A DNA stretch of 64,000 bases from CAVVDY01 sp963819645 (GTDB lineage Bacteria > Acidobacteriota > Terriglobia > Terriglobales > Acidobacteriaceae). Positions 38,045 to 45,539 of the stretch are shown piece by piece. The DNA lies in NCBI GenBank assembly GCA_963819645.1, contig CAWFWZ010000010.1, positions 62,001 to 126,000 on the forward strand, written 5' to 3'. Within the stretch, counting starts at the first letter, position 1, and each line of letters starts with the position of its first letter. Below the pieces are notes generated by a model. The model searched no databases. It was given only the letters and a program-made list of their open reading frames with translations, and was not told where the DNA came from. The translations under genes and the position numbers were made by a program.

Positions 38045-38644
38045 CTACTGCACTCGTTTGAGATCCTGGATCCAGTCGGTTTCCCATGTTTTGCCGCCAT
38101 CGGGTGATTCTGCCTGCTCCCAGTGACATGATGTGGGTGTGATCTCGGACCATATGAACCTTGTGCGAACAGGTTTCCCGTTTTCGGTATCGTCGTTCGC
38201 ATAGAACGTTCCCACGCCATTGTGGAAGCTGCCTATCACGGGCGGACCTATCGGTGCCTCCGGCTTCCTGCTGTCCATCCACCAAATCGACCACTGCCCC
38301 GACTTGGCGTCGAACGATCGCGGAGCCACACCGCGATAAGTGCCGCCCGGAACCTCGAACACGGTGTCGTCGACATTAGCGTAGCCGCCCATCAGCGGCT
38401 GACTGAACAAGGTCCCTTCGAATTCGATCCACTCGTGACTATTGACTAGCCGCTCCTTCAGCTTTCGATGATGAACTTGCCAGTGGCCGAATAAGAAATC
38501 GAAGTCATGAAGTCCGGGCACCGTACGTTCTGCGTGACTTGTCTCGCCTCCCGACCCCGGGGAGGACTGCGCGACAGAGGGTCCCGACATAACCAGGCCC
38601 AGACACAGCCACAACAGAAAAACAATGCGCTGAGGTATTTGCAC
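38045..38644 (-). CDS. Exported DUF1579-like protein
   Basis: 199 residues. I chose the GTG at 38644 because AAGGAG lies exactly six bases upstream; an in-frame GTG at 38677 is less likely. A signal peptide (MQIPQRIVFLLWLCLGLVMSGPSVAQ) precedes the mature domain. That domain carries FLFGHWQVHHRKL, EWIEFEGTLFSQPLMGGYANVDD, SFDAKSGQWSIWWMDSRKP and SPDGGKTWETDWIQDLKRV, a calycin-like beta-barrel pattern as in DUF1579. Ligand unknown. It stands alone between the two sigma-factor clusters. Confidence 0.75.
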   Translation of the reverse strand: MQIPQRIVFLLWLCLGLVMSGPSVAQSSPGSGGETSHAERTVPGLHDFDFLFGHWQVHHRKLKERLVNSHEWIEFEGTLFSQPLMGGYANVDDTVFEVPGGTYRGVAPRSFDAKSGQWSIWWMDSRKPEAPIGPPVIGSFHNGVGTFYANDDTENGKPVRTRFIWSEITPTSCHWEQAESPDGGKTWETDWIQDLKRVQ

Positions 38645-38882
38645 GCGTGACTCCTTTTCGTACCGAGAGAGTGACACTTGGGACTAACAGTCTCAAGCAG
38701 CGAGAGCTCCTCTTGGAAGCCAAGGCATCCGAAGTGCCCGCTGTTCGAGAGACGAAGTGATCGCCCTTCTGTTAGCTCCTGTCACCCTTGGGGCGTTCTG
38801 TCGAAAATGTGGCTTCCTTAGCGTCGGAAACAAAAAAGGCGCCGATTTCTCTCGGCACCTTTCGCAATCTACTGCGAAGTGT

Positions 38883-40286
38883 CTATCCCTTGCTGATGCT
38901 GATGTCTCCCTTGTCGGAGTTGATGACCACGTGTGCGGCACCATTCCCAACCGTACCGGTCGCCTTGGACGTTACCCCACCTTCCTTGTCGACCTTAATG
39001 CTGTCGAAGTCGGTGTTGATGTCGCCGTGGCGCGCGTTGGCATCAATCTGGAACCCGGCATTCGCCGGCAGCACCAGCGTTATGTCGCCCTTCCGCCCGG
39101 TGATGGTCATCTTTCCTACCGGCAGCTTCTTCGCGGCACGAACCTCGATGTCACCATTGCTCGATTCGAGTTCCAGGTCGCCGGTCACGTCTTCCAGGTG
39201 AACCTCTTTCGAGCGCATCACCAGGCGCGATGGACCAGTTACGTCGGTTCCACGCAGAGTGTCGCCGCTGACCTCCAGATCACCCGGTACCGACGCCAGC
39301 GTGAGATCCGAATGCGAGGACTTGAAGGTCACGGTCTTCGAAATCTTCGAGATGTGAATGTCGTCAAAGTAGTCGCCAGTCAGACGCAGCGATCCGGTGA
39401 CGTCATCGACATTCGCATCATCAATGCGTCCGTCGATATCCACATCGCCCACTACCTTGGTCACCCGAACCGAACCCTTCTCAAGGTTGATCTTTACCGC
39501 GCCGTCGATATCGTTCAGCGCAACGTCGCCCCGCTGTCCTGAAACCTTGACGTCGCCTTTGCGCTCGGTGATGTTCAGGTCGCCGCGGCGGCTGGCGATG
39601 TCAAGCGCGGCTTTGCGCGGAACGTATACGTCCATGTCGGTGGTGACGCCGTGGTCGCCGGCGCCATTCGTATTCGCGTTCAGCAGGACTGAATTTCCAC
39701 TGACGGTAATGATGGGCTTGGTGCCCTGGTTGTACTTGTCGGCATCGTTCTGATTGTTGGCATAAAGCTTCTTGTGGACCACAACCTTGATGTTGTCGCT
39801 GTCGCTGGGCTGCACCGTGATGGCGCCGCGATCGCTCACGATACGCAAACTGCCGTCTGCCGGGAAACTCTGCTCCAGCGTGTCATCGAAGGTGAAGGCA
39901 TTGCCGAACATGCCGCCCAGATCGTCATCCATCTGGATCTGGTCGCGGACGCCGCCCCAATTCACATCATTACTGTAGTGCGCGCCCAGACCGATGATGA
40001 TGATGAGTATCAGCAGCAGAACACTGCCCGCACCGATTCCCGAAGCGCGATAGCCTTGCCGGTTGGCGTTGGCGTGTTCCGCCAGCTTGATCACGCCCCA
40101 CAAGATCAACAGCAGCGGCCACCAGTGTCCGAAGAAATGCCAGATCGGTACCCGTATGCCGAAGTTGTGCAGCAGGAACAGCCCGCCGATGACGATGAGT
40201 ACGATCGGCCCTGCCAGCGACCGCTGATAACGCGGTGGTGGCGGTGGAGCGGGCGCCATCGGAGGTTGCGTATAGGTGCTAGCCAT
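38883..40286 (-). CDS. Membrane protein with LiaF-like transmembrane region and DUF4097 beta-repeat domain
   Basis: 467 residues. The N-terminus has three transmembrane helices of the LiaI/LiaF-like type (SLAGPIVLIVIGGLFLLHNF, WHFFGHWWPLLLILWGVIKL, and a third near 80-100). The outer region from about 140 is a DUF4097 beta-helix (LRIVSDRGAITVQPSDSDNIKVVVHKK, then repeated LxxxxxxGDVxVSG turns) ending NSDKGDISISKG. It is the distal gene of a minus-strand ECF cluster and overlaps the preceding small LiaF-like gene by eight bases. It probably senses or buffers envelope stress. Confidence 0.87.
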   Translation of the reverse strand: MASTYTQPPMAPAPPPPPRYQRSLAGPIVLIVIGGLFLLHNFGIRVPIWHFFGHWWPLLLILWGVIKLAEHANANRQGYRASGIGAGSVLLLILIIIIGLGAHYSNDVNWGGVRDQIQMDDDLGGMFGNAFTFDDTLEQSFPADGSLRIVSDRGAITVQPSDSDNIKVVVHKKLYANNQNDADKYNQGTKPIITVSGNSVLLNANTNGAGDHGVTTDMDVYVPRKAALDIASRRGDLNITERKGDVKVSGQRGDVALNDIDGAVKINLEKGSVRVTKVVGDVDIDGRIDDANVDDVTGSLRLTGDYFDDIHISKISKTVTFKSSHSDLTLASVPGDLEVSGDTLRGTDVTGPSRLVMRSKEVHLEDVTGDLELESSNGDIEVRAAKKLPVGKMTITGRKGDITLVLPANAGFQIDANARHGDINTDFDSIKVDKEGGVTSKATGTVGNGAAHVVINSDKGDISISKG

Positions 40287-40704
40287 TGTGCACCTCCGGA
40301 TCGTTCGAAGTGCTCCCGCCCTGCTGATAAGGCACAGGCAAGTTGCTTCCGGGCTGTATCGGCGCAGGCGTCACAACCGGAGCCGACGTCGGCGGCGCCT
40401 GTCCATAGGGAGCTTGCCCATAGGGCGCCTGTCCATAAGGAGCCTGCGGGTATCCCGCATTTGCCTGAGGCACGGCGTACTCGCGCGGAACATGTCCGTT
40501 GATCGGAGCGCTGTGCCGCAGGAACGACACCAAGCCGATGACGATCAACAGTGCCGGCCAGGTACGATCGAAGCTAAGCCAGTAGGTCGAGCTCACCTGC
40601 GCCAGCAGAAACAGCACACCCAGGGTGATCAGGACCGCAGGCCCCATGTATCCATGAGCGCGGCATCGAGGGCAACCACAGTAAGGGTTATATCTGTATC
40701 GCAT
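40279..40704 (-). CDS. Small LiaI/LiaF-like (DUF5668-type) membrane protein with Pro/Gln-rich tail
   Basis: 141 residues. A short Cys-containing N-terminus (YCGCPRCRAHG) precedes two helices typical of LiaF-like proteins (MGPAVLITLGVLFLLAQVS and RTWPALLIVIGLVSFL). The tail contains perfect GQAPYGQAPYGQAPYGQAP repeats. It lies between the B-box/DUF5668 gene and the DUF4097 gene with nine-base and overlapping junctions, so they are one operon. Confidence 0.8.
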   Translation of the reverse strand: MRYRYNPYCGCPRCRAHGYMGPAVLITLGVLFLLAQVSSTYWLSFDRTWPALLIVIGLVSFLRHSAPINGHVPREYAVPQANAGYPQAPYGQAPYGQAPYGQAPPTSAPVVTPAPIQPGSNLPVPYQQGGSTSNDPEVHNG

Positions 40705-40713
40705 GACGCCTCC

Positions 40714-41440
40714 TCAATACCCCATCCGGTTGCGCTTCATCAGCACGCGAATGCCGACAGCGATCAGGATGAGCGGCCAAAAGCGCCATATCCAGTCAAA
40801 GTGCATCCAGCCAAAGGTATTCAGCAGGAACAGCACGCCCAGTCCGATCAGCACAAACGCGCCCACCGGAATCTGCTTGTCGTCCACCGGCTCTTCCATG
40901 ACGGGTGCGATCGGCATTCCCTCAACCGGAGTTACGGGAGCCGTGCCACCAGGCGTTACCACCGCCGCGGCCGGGAGGCCGGGTGCCAAACAGGTTGTTG
41001 AACCCGAACGGATCAGGAGGCTGCACTCCCAGCATGCGGGCCTTCGCCGTCTGATAAGCCTCGATCGGCATATAGATGACGAACGCTGCGATGGCTATGC
41101 CAAAGAGCCCATTGATGTTATCGGCCGCCCAGATGAGGGTGGCGAAGATCAGCACATGAATAAAGCCCTTGGCATATTCGCCGTTGTACATGGCGCCGAC
41201 GCCGGGAATGAATCCCAGCAACGCGGCCAATCCGGGGCTGCCGCTGGCGACCGTAGTCGCTCCCGGAGCCATGGTGCCGGGTTGAGGTGGAGGAGGCATG
41301 GTGCCGCTCACCTGAGCTGCGAGGCAGTCCTCACAGTAGACGACGCCACGCACGTCCCGCGCGCAGTGTGCGCACACCGGTTTACCACAGGTGCGGCAAT
41401 ACGCCGTTGCGGGAATGTCGACATGGTTGGCGCAGTTCAT
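40714..41440 (-). CDS. B-box-type zinc finger membrane protein with LiaF-like C-terminus, frameshifted in this sequence
   Basis: The first frame starts MNCANHVDIPATAYCRTCGKPVCAHCARDVRGVVYCEDC, a B-box-like zinc site. Helices follow (LAALLGFIPGVGAMYNGEYAKGFIHVLIFATLIW, then LFGIAIAAFVIYMPIEAYQTAKAR). An indel near 40975 breaks the frame; the continuation APGLPAAAVVTPG...VGAFVLIGLGVLFLLNTFGWMHFDWIWRFWPLILIAVGIRVLMKR adds a LiaF/DUF5668 transmembrane pair and a stop at 40714. About 240 residues in total. It overlaps the anti-sigma stop upstream, so it belongs to the ECF operon. Confidence 0.82.
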
Positions 41441-42177
41441 AATATGTTCCTGTTCTGCCGGGCCCGATTCATTTGCGATTCGACTGTGGCCGGAGCTTGA
41501 GCCAGTACTGGCTCTTGCCCATTACTGCCATACCGTCTGTACTCCTTCTGTTGCTGGTTCTCGCTCTTGTTTGGGTTCTTAGGCGTTGTTTGCTGTTCCT
41601 CCTGCTTGTCCTCGGGCCGGGCGGCGCGGCGCAAATCGCGTACGCGAGACTCGATTTCGTAAACCAGGCGGATGTTTTCGTAATAGCGCACCACGCGTGC
41701 TTCCGTGGTGTAGTACGTCTTCTGAAATCCCTTCGCGCTCAAATCAATGTGCTTCAGATCGGCAATGTGGAAGCCCGCAACGTTCAGCAGCATGGTGATG
41801 GAGAAGAACGCCATGCCAAACGACATGGCAAACCGCGGCGTTACCAGCGGGGCGAATACCGGAGCCAGGCGGCCCTTCAGCCGTCCCCACCAGTTCTCAC
41901 CCGCGGTGACCGCCCGCTCGCGCGGCTCCGGCAGGGCCCCTGCCGTCTGCACCATGATGTTGTGCACCAGGTTGCGCGGGACCTCGACTTCCTCCAGCCC
42001 CTTCAGCCAGTGCATACCGGCGACAGCTTCCCGGTACTGAACACCACAAACCGGGCAGCTCTGCTGGTGGGCCTCAAAGCCTGCCAGCGTGGAGCCGTGC
42101 AGCATGCCGTCGAGGGCGTCGGCCAGTAAGGCCTCCCACTCAACGCACTGCATTCCGGATTGGGTGTTGTCTGTCAT
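41437..42177 (-). CDS. Anti-sigma factor with zf-HC2 domain
   Basis: 246 residues. A zinc-binding domain near the N-terminus has the HxxxCxxC motif (HQQSCPVCGVQYREA, about 37-51). One transmembrane helix follows (FAMSFGMAFFSITMLLNVAGFHI, about 120-142). Then comes a charged, Gln-rich outer tail. It lies 16 bases after the ECF sigma gene and overlaps the next gene by four bases. It is expected to sequester the sigma factor at the membrane. Confidence 0.9.
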   Translation of the reverse strand: MTDNTQSGMQCVEWEALLADALDGMLHGSTLAGFEAHQQSCPVCGVQYREAVAGMHWLKGLEEVEVPRNLVHNIMVQTAGALPEPRERAVTAGENWWGRLKGRLAPVFAPLVTPRFAMSFGMAFFSITMLLNVAGFHIADLKHIDLSAKGFQKTYYTTEARVVRYYENIRLVYEIESRVRDLRRAARPEDKQEEQQTTPKNPNKSENQQQKEYRRYGSNGQEPVLAQAPATVESQMNRARQNRNIL

Positions 42178-42193
42178 GGTTCAACCGATCTGT

Positions 42194-42793
42194 TCAACTG
42201 ACCTGTCCATAGGTACGTTGCAAAAGTCTCGCTAGTTCCGTTCGTCCCCGATTTATGCGACTCTTCACAGTTCCCTCGGGTACATTGAGCACTTTGGCAA
42301 TCTCCTTGTAGTCCAAATCCTGCAAATCGCGCAGGATTACCGCCTCCCGCAGCTCGGGCGAGAGCTTCTGCAGGGCCGCTTGCACCATTTTCTGGGTTTC
42401 CTGGCTCTGTACCCGCTGCTCTGGACCTGACCGCTGGTCTTCTAGCTGGTCGGCAATCGAGAGTCCATCTTCCTGATTTCCGGGCGTCGCGTCCAGAGAA
42501 TCTGTCACCCGGTCATATTTTCCCTTGCGGAAATGGTCGACCAGCAGGTTCCGGGTTACCGTGGTAACCCACGTCATGAAGGCCGCCCGGCTCCCGTCAA
42601 AGGTGCTGAGGGTGCGGTAAATCTTAATGAACACTTCCTGGGTCAGGTCAGCCGCGTCATCTGTCGAGCCGGAGAACCGGTAACAGATGTTGTAGATACG
42701 CCGGTTATATTGCTGAACGATTTCCTGCCATGCCGCGGCATCGCCCGCTACACAGCGGCGTACCAGAGCATTCACGGCTTGACTGTCGTCCAA
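42194..42793 (-). CDS. ECF RNA polymerase sigma factor
   Basis: 199 residues. Region 2: RRIYNICYRFSGSTDDAADLTQEVFIKIYRTLSTFDGSRAAFMTWVTTVTRNLLVDHFRK. Region 4: LSPELREAVILRDLQDLDYKEIAKVLNVPEGTVKSRINRGRTELARLL. The start is near 42793. First gene of a minus-strand cluster: sigma, zf-HC2 anti-sigma, B-box/LiaF, small LiaF, DUF4097. The sigma family is distinct from the 33277 gene (different region 2 and linker sequences), so the two clusters are paralogous in plan, not recent copies. Confidence 0.92.
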   Translation of the reverse strand: MDDSQAVNALVRRCVAGDAAAWQEIVQQYNRRIYNICYRFSGSTDDAADLTQEVFIKIYRTLSTFDGSRAAFMTWVTTVTRNLLVDHFRKGKYDRVTDSLDATPGNQEDGLSIADQLEDQRSGPEQRVQSQETQKMVQAALQKLSPELREAVILRDLQDLDYKEIAKVLNVPEGTVKSRINRGRTELARLLQRTYGQVS

Positions 42794-42901
42794 ACGGCGC
42801 TCCCAAAGGGCTTTACTCCTGGCCTAAGTTACCTCTTAAGGCTGGTAGAAGATACGCAACGGCGAGACCAGAAGTTCGAGTCGTGTGATCCGGCAGGGAC
42901 G

Positions 42902-43022
42902 GTAGTGGGCCAGTTCGCCGTTGTCATCCCGAGCAAGCCTCTCTTGCGCGGCGAGGGAGCTGGGCGTCCTGATTCGCGCCGGTGCGCGCAAGGGACGCAT
43001 CAATTGTGAACTGGCTCACTAC
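42902..43022. repeat. MITE-like palindromic element, family B, copy 1
   Basis: 121 bases. The ends are GTAGTGGGCCAGTTC and, on the other strand, GTAGTGAGCCAGTTC. Inside is GTCATCCCGAGC...GAGGGAGCTGGGCG, then GATTCGCGCCGGTGCGCGC. The same layout is at 54561-54680 with different sequence in detail. It lies in the 470-base gap between the ECF sigma gene and the 43264 gene. Confidence 0.78.
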
Positions 43023-43165
43023 CGGCAGGCCACCGGATTCGTGACGAATTGTAACAGGGGTGAGCGGCCGCTCAGCGTGAATCGGATACTCAGTCGTGTG
43101 CGTGAACCCGGATTGGAACTAGGGCTCCCTGATGCATCCATGAAGCTCAGAGTGCCTGCCCAATT

Positions 43166-43193
43166 CAAAGGGAGGTGAGTCGCCCCCCTTTGC
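43166..43193 (-). terminator. Hairpin downstream of the 43264-43785 gene
   Basis: CAAAGGG-AGGTGAGTCGCCC-CCCTTTG: a perfect seven-base-pair outer stem with additional G-C pairing within, about 70 bases beyond the minus-strand stop at 43264. Confidence 0.5.
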
Positions 43194-43263
43194 GTATTCT
43201 GGATTGAAATGCGTTGGCGGAGCACCCGCCCTGCCTTCCAACCTGTTCTACCTTCGTAGCCTT

Positions 43264-43785
43264 CTAAGCCACAACCCTGTCGCGGACGAAGCTCTGAGAC
43301 CTGTCGGACTGACGGCGTACCAGCCAATAGAGTGCGACAGAATGCGTGATCATCAACACGGGCACATAGAGGATCGGGATCACGTAGGTCGACCCCAGTT
43401 GACCCGCTATACCAGGAAGGCCGGCCACAATTGCGTGGTAGTAGTCGATGATGATGTCGGCTGCTCCTACGACGTTGAAAGCAACCACCAGCGACCAAAA
43501 CAGAGGGCGTATCCTCGCGCTGAGAAGAGCCAGGAGCGCCAGCAGCCCGGTTGCGAAGTCGCCATAAGCGGCGAACACCGCAAAGCTGGCCGGCAAAGTG
43601 CCGACAACGCCGGGAAGGAGAAACACCAATCCGAAGAAGCGAAAGCTGTGAAGAGTGGCAATGGCGCGATGCGCTTCGAATCGCTCCATCGATTTGAGCC
43701 GGGGCAGGATGTACACGCTGAAGCAAAGCAGCCATGCGACGTAGCCTAGAACAAGATGGATTCGAAAGAGAGTTTCTGGTGTCAT
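43264..43785 (-). CDS. Integral membrane protein of unknown function, divergent from tetR
   Basis: 173 residues. I start at the ATG at 43785 because GGAGG stands four bases before it. Five or so helices are visible (for example LVLGYVAWLLCFSVYILP, FFGLVFLLPGVVGTLPASFAVFAAYGDFATGLLALLALLSA, LFWSLVVAFNVVGAADIIIDYYH, VIPILYVPVLMITHSVALYWLVR). No family name is certain. It shares a 122-base promoter region holding two copies of a palindrome with the divergent TetR gene, so it is very probably repressed by it. Confidence 0.8.
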   Translation of the reverse strand: MTPETLFRIHLVLGYVAWLLCFSVYILPRLKSMERFEAHRAIATLHSFRFFGLVFLLPGVVGTLPASFAVFAAYGDFATGLLALLALLSARIRPLFWSLVVAFNVVGAADIIIDYYHAIVAGLPGIAGQLGSTYVIPILYVPVLMITHSVALYWLVRRQSDRSQSFVRDRVVA

Positions 43786-43802
43786 TTCGACCTCCGTGCT
43801 GC

Positions 43803-43826
43803 ATAGGATGATAAGCATAATCCTAT
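43803..43826. promoter_or_regulatory. TetR operator candidate 1
   Basis: ATAGGAT-N10-ATCCTAT, a perfect 7-base inverted repeat 17 bases before the start of the minus-strand membrane-protein gene. A second copy stands just upstream of tetR. Binding there would block the ribosome-binding or promoter region. Confidence 0.75.
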
Positions 43827-43875
43827 GGATTCGCTGTTGCTTTCGGTGCTACTTCCAGCGGGATGAACTGCACCT

Positions 43876-43899
43876 GTAGGATGATCGTCAGCATCCTAT
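43876..43899. promoter_or_regulatory. TetR operator candidate 2
   Basis: GTAGGAT-N10-ATCCTAT, the same palindrome as 43803-43826 with the inner GAT after the left half also kept. It ends eight bases before the tetR ATG at 43908, so it would overlap the tetR leader and allow autoregulation. Confidence 0.75.
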
Positions 43900-43907
43900 A
43901 ATCGCCT

Positions 43908-44483
43908 ATGCGTTACCGACCCGACCACAAGCTCGAGACCCATCAGAGGATTGTGAAAGACGCCGCGCGGCGGCTTCGCGCCGAAGGCATCACAGGTGCC
44001 GGAGTTTCAGCCGTGATGCGGGACGCCGGACTAACCCACGGGGGCTTCTACAAGCACTTCGGCAGCAAAGATAAGCTTCTGGAGGCTTCGCTGAGCCAGG
44101 CCTTCCGCGAAACATCTGATCGGCTGGCTACCGCGGCGGAACATTCCCGGCCCGGAACGGCCTGGAAAGCAATCGTAAAGTCCTACCTGAGCCCGGAACA
44201 CTGCGATTACCCTGAGTTCGGCTGTCCCCTGGCTGCCCTTGCCCCTGAGCTCGCACGGGCTGATGCGGCGACAAAGGCCCGAATCCCCGCGGAGTTGATG
44301 GAATACGAGAGGAAAATGCTTCCTTTTATGCCAGGCAGGAGGCGGGTCGACAAACAACGCAATTTCACCTTGATTTTCGCGACAATGGTTGGGGCATTGG
44401 CATTCGCACGCCTGCTGCCCGATCCGGCGGCGCGGGCCAAAGTGCTCGCGAGCGCAAGAGACTTTCTCTTAAGCAGCTTTTGA
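43908..44483 (+). CDS. TetR-family transcriptional repressor
   Basis: 191 residues. The helix-turn-helix is clear: RIVKDAARRLRAEGITGAGVSAVMRDAGLTHGGFYKHFGSKDKLLEASL (about 13-60). The C-terminal ligand domain has CDYPEFGCPLAALAPELARAD and a closing ARDFLLSSF. The THGGFYKHFGSK form is typical of the subgroup that also responds to organic or electrophilic ligands. It is divergent from a membrane-protein gene and preceded by a palindromic operator, so it likely represses both. The ligand is unknown. Confidence 0.92.
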   Translation: MRYRPDHKLETHQRIVKDAARRLRAEGITGAGVSAVMRDAGLTHGGFYKHFGSKDKLLEASLSQAFRETSDRLATAAEHSRPGTAWKAIVKSYLSPEHCDYPEFGCPLAALAPELARADAATKARIPAELMEYERKMLPFMPGRRRVDKQRNFTLIFATMVGALAFARLLPDPAARAKVLASARDFLLSSF

Positions 44484-44522
44484 TTTCCCATCCCGAGTAC
44501 CGCGAGCGTTACGCCGCCAACC

Positions 44523-45185
44523 TCAAGCGAGAGCTGCCTCGCATCCCGCGGGTGGGACATCTTTCATTACGTCTGTGCGGTGCTGGTCGCCCGAGGGAGA
44601 AGTGCTGGTGCATCCCGACATAAACACTGCGTTCGGCTGCTGCGAGCTGACCGGAACCACTCCCGCCTGCATCGCCAGCAGGTCGGTGAAGCTGCGTCCG
44701 TTGAGCGGAACGTCCTGCATCTTCTTCTCGGCGATGGTCTCTCCCAACTGGGTGTTCGTCGGGTCGACTTCAATGGCTGCCACCGCGACTTCGATCGTCG
44801 TGCTGTCGGATTCGAGAGCGAGCGTGACATCCAGGGAGAGATGCGCCGACGCAGCGACCACTACATCGCTCTTGCTGTATTGCTGAAATGCGGGAGTATC
44901 GACTTGCAACCGATATGCAGCCGGTGCGACGGCGGCAAATTGATAGCTGCCATCACCGCCGCTGGTCGTCTCGAGTTCCTCGCCGTTGCCGGTATTACTC
45001 AACGTCACCGTCGCCCCCGCGACAACCGCTCCGCTGGGATCGTAGATCGTTCCCGCGACCGCAGCCGGCGCCTGAGCATTGAGTGGCGCAGTCGTCACCA
45101 GCAGGAGCATGAAGCAAAGGGCCGAAACTGCTCGCTTTATAAAAGGCTGTATGAGAACAAAGTTGGGCTTCACTCGGTACACCAT
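44523..45185 (-). pseudogene. Truncated Oar-like TonB-dependent receptor remnant
   Basis: Only the first 220 or so residues of what is normally a protein of about 1000-1200. A signal peptide leads to a carboxypeptidase-regulatory domain (AAVAGTIYDPSGAVVAGATVTLSNTGNGEELETTSGGDGSYQFAAVAPAAYRLQV). The linker EKKMQDVPLNGRSFTDLLAMQAGVV, where the TonB plug starts, is also present. It then loses similarity after about residue 180 and stops at 44523. No barrel sequence follows. This matches the beginning of acidobacterial Oar-type receptors; it is probably a relic, less likely an intact short exported protein. Confidence 0.75.
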
Positions 45186-45472
45186 CCGGGCTTTCCGGAC
45201 GGCAGCCATCCGCCGAAAGCCGGACTCCGTCCAAGATGAAATTGATTTTCATTTTCATCTTGAAGGTTCGCCCCGAAACCGCCCACCGTGCTGTGATGCC
45301 GCTCACAACGCGATGTTCAGATGTCTCTTTCGGGAAGAGTGTTCCGGCCGGGAGGTATGGATCTTGGTTAGCTCGTTCTTTGTTGCAACTCGATTGCAAC
45401 GACGGTCAGGTTCAAACTCGGAATCGGCGCTTTGTACTAAGTCTATAGGTTAGTAAATTTATTACTTGTACT

Positions 45473-45532
45473 GTGCACCCCCCACACATTCCAAAGGATG
45501 GCAGATGGAATGTGTGGGGCACACTGCCAGAC
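45473..45532 (-). terminator. Long hairpin terminator downstream of the arylsulfotransferase-like gene
   Basis: Left arm around 45473-45492 (TGTGCACCCCCCACACATTC) pairs with 45506-45526 (GGAATGTGTGGGGCAC) eight bases from the minus-strand stop at 45540. It is related to the stems at 47722-47768. Confidence 0.75.
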
Positions 45533-45539
45533 ATTTTAC

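Noticed and set aside
25939..44500. Possible integrated mobile island
   Set aside because: No integrase, transposase, phage gene or attachment repeat was found; only repeats and composition shifts are seen.
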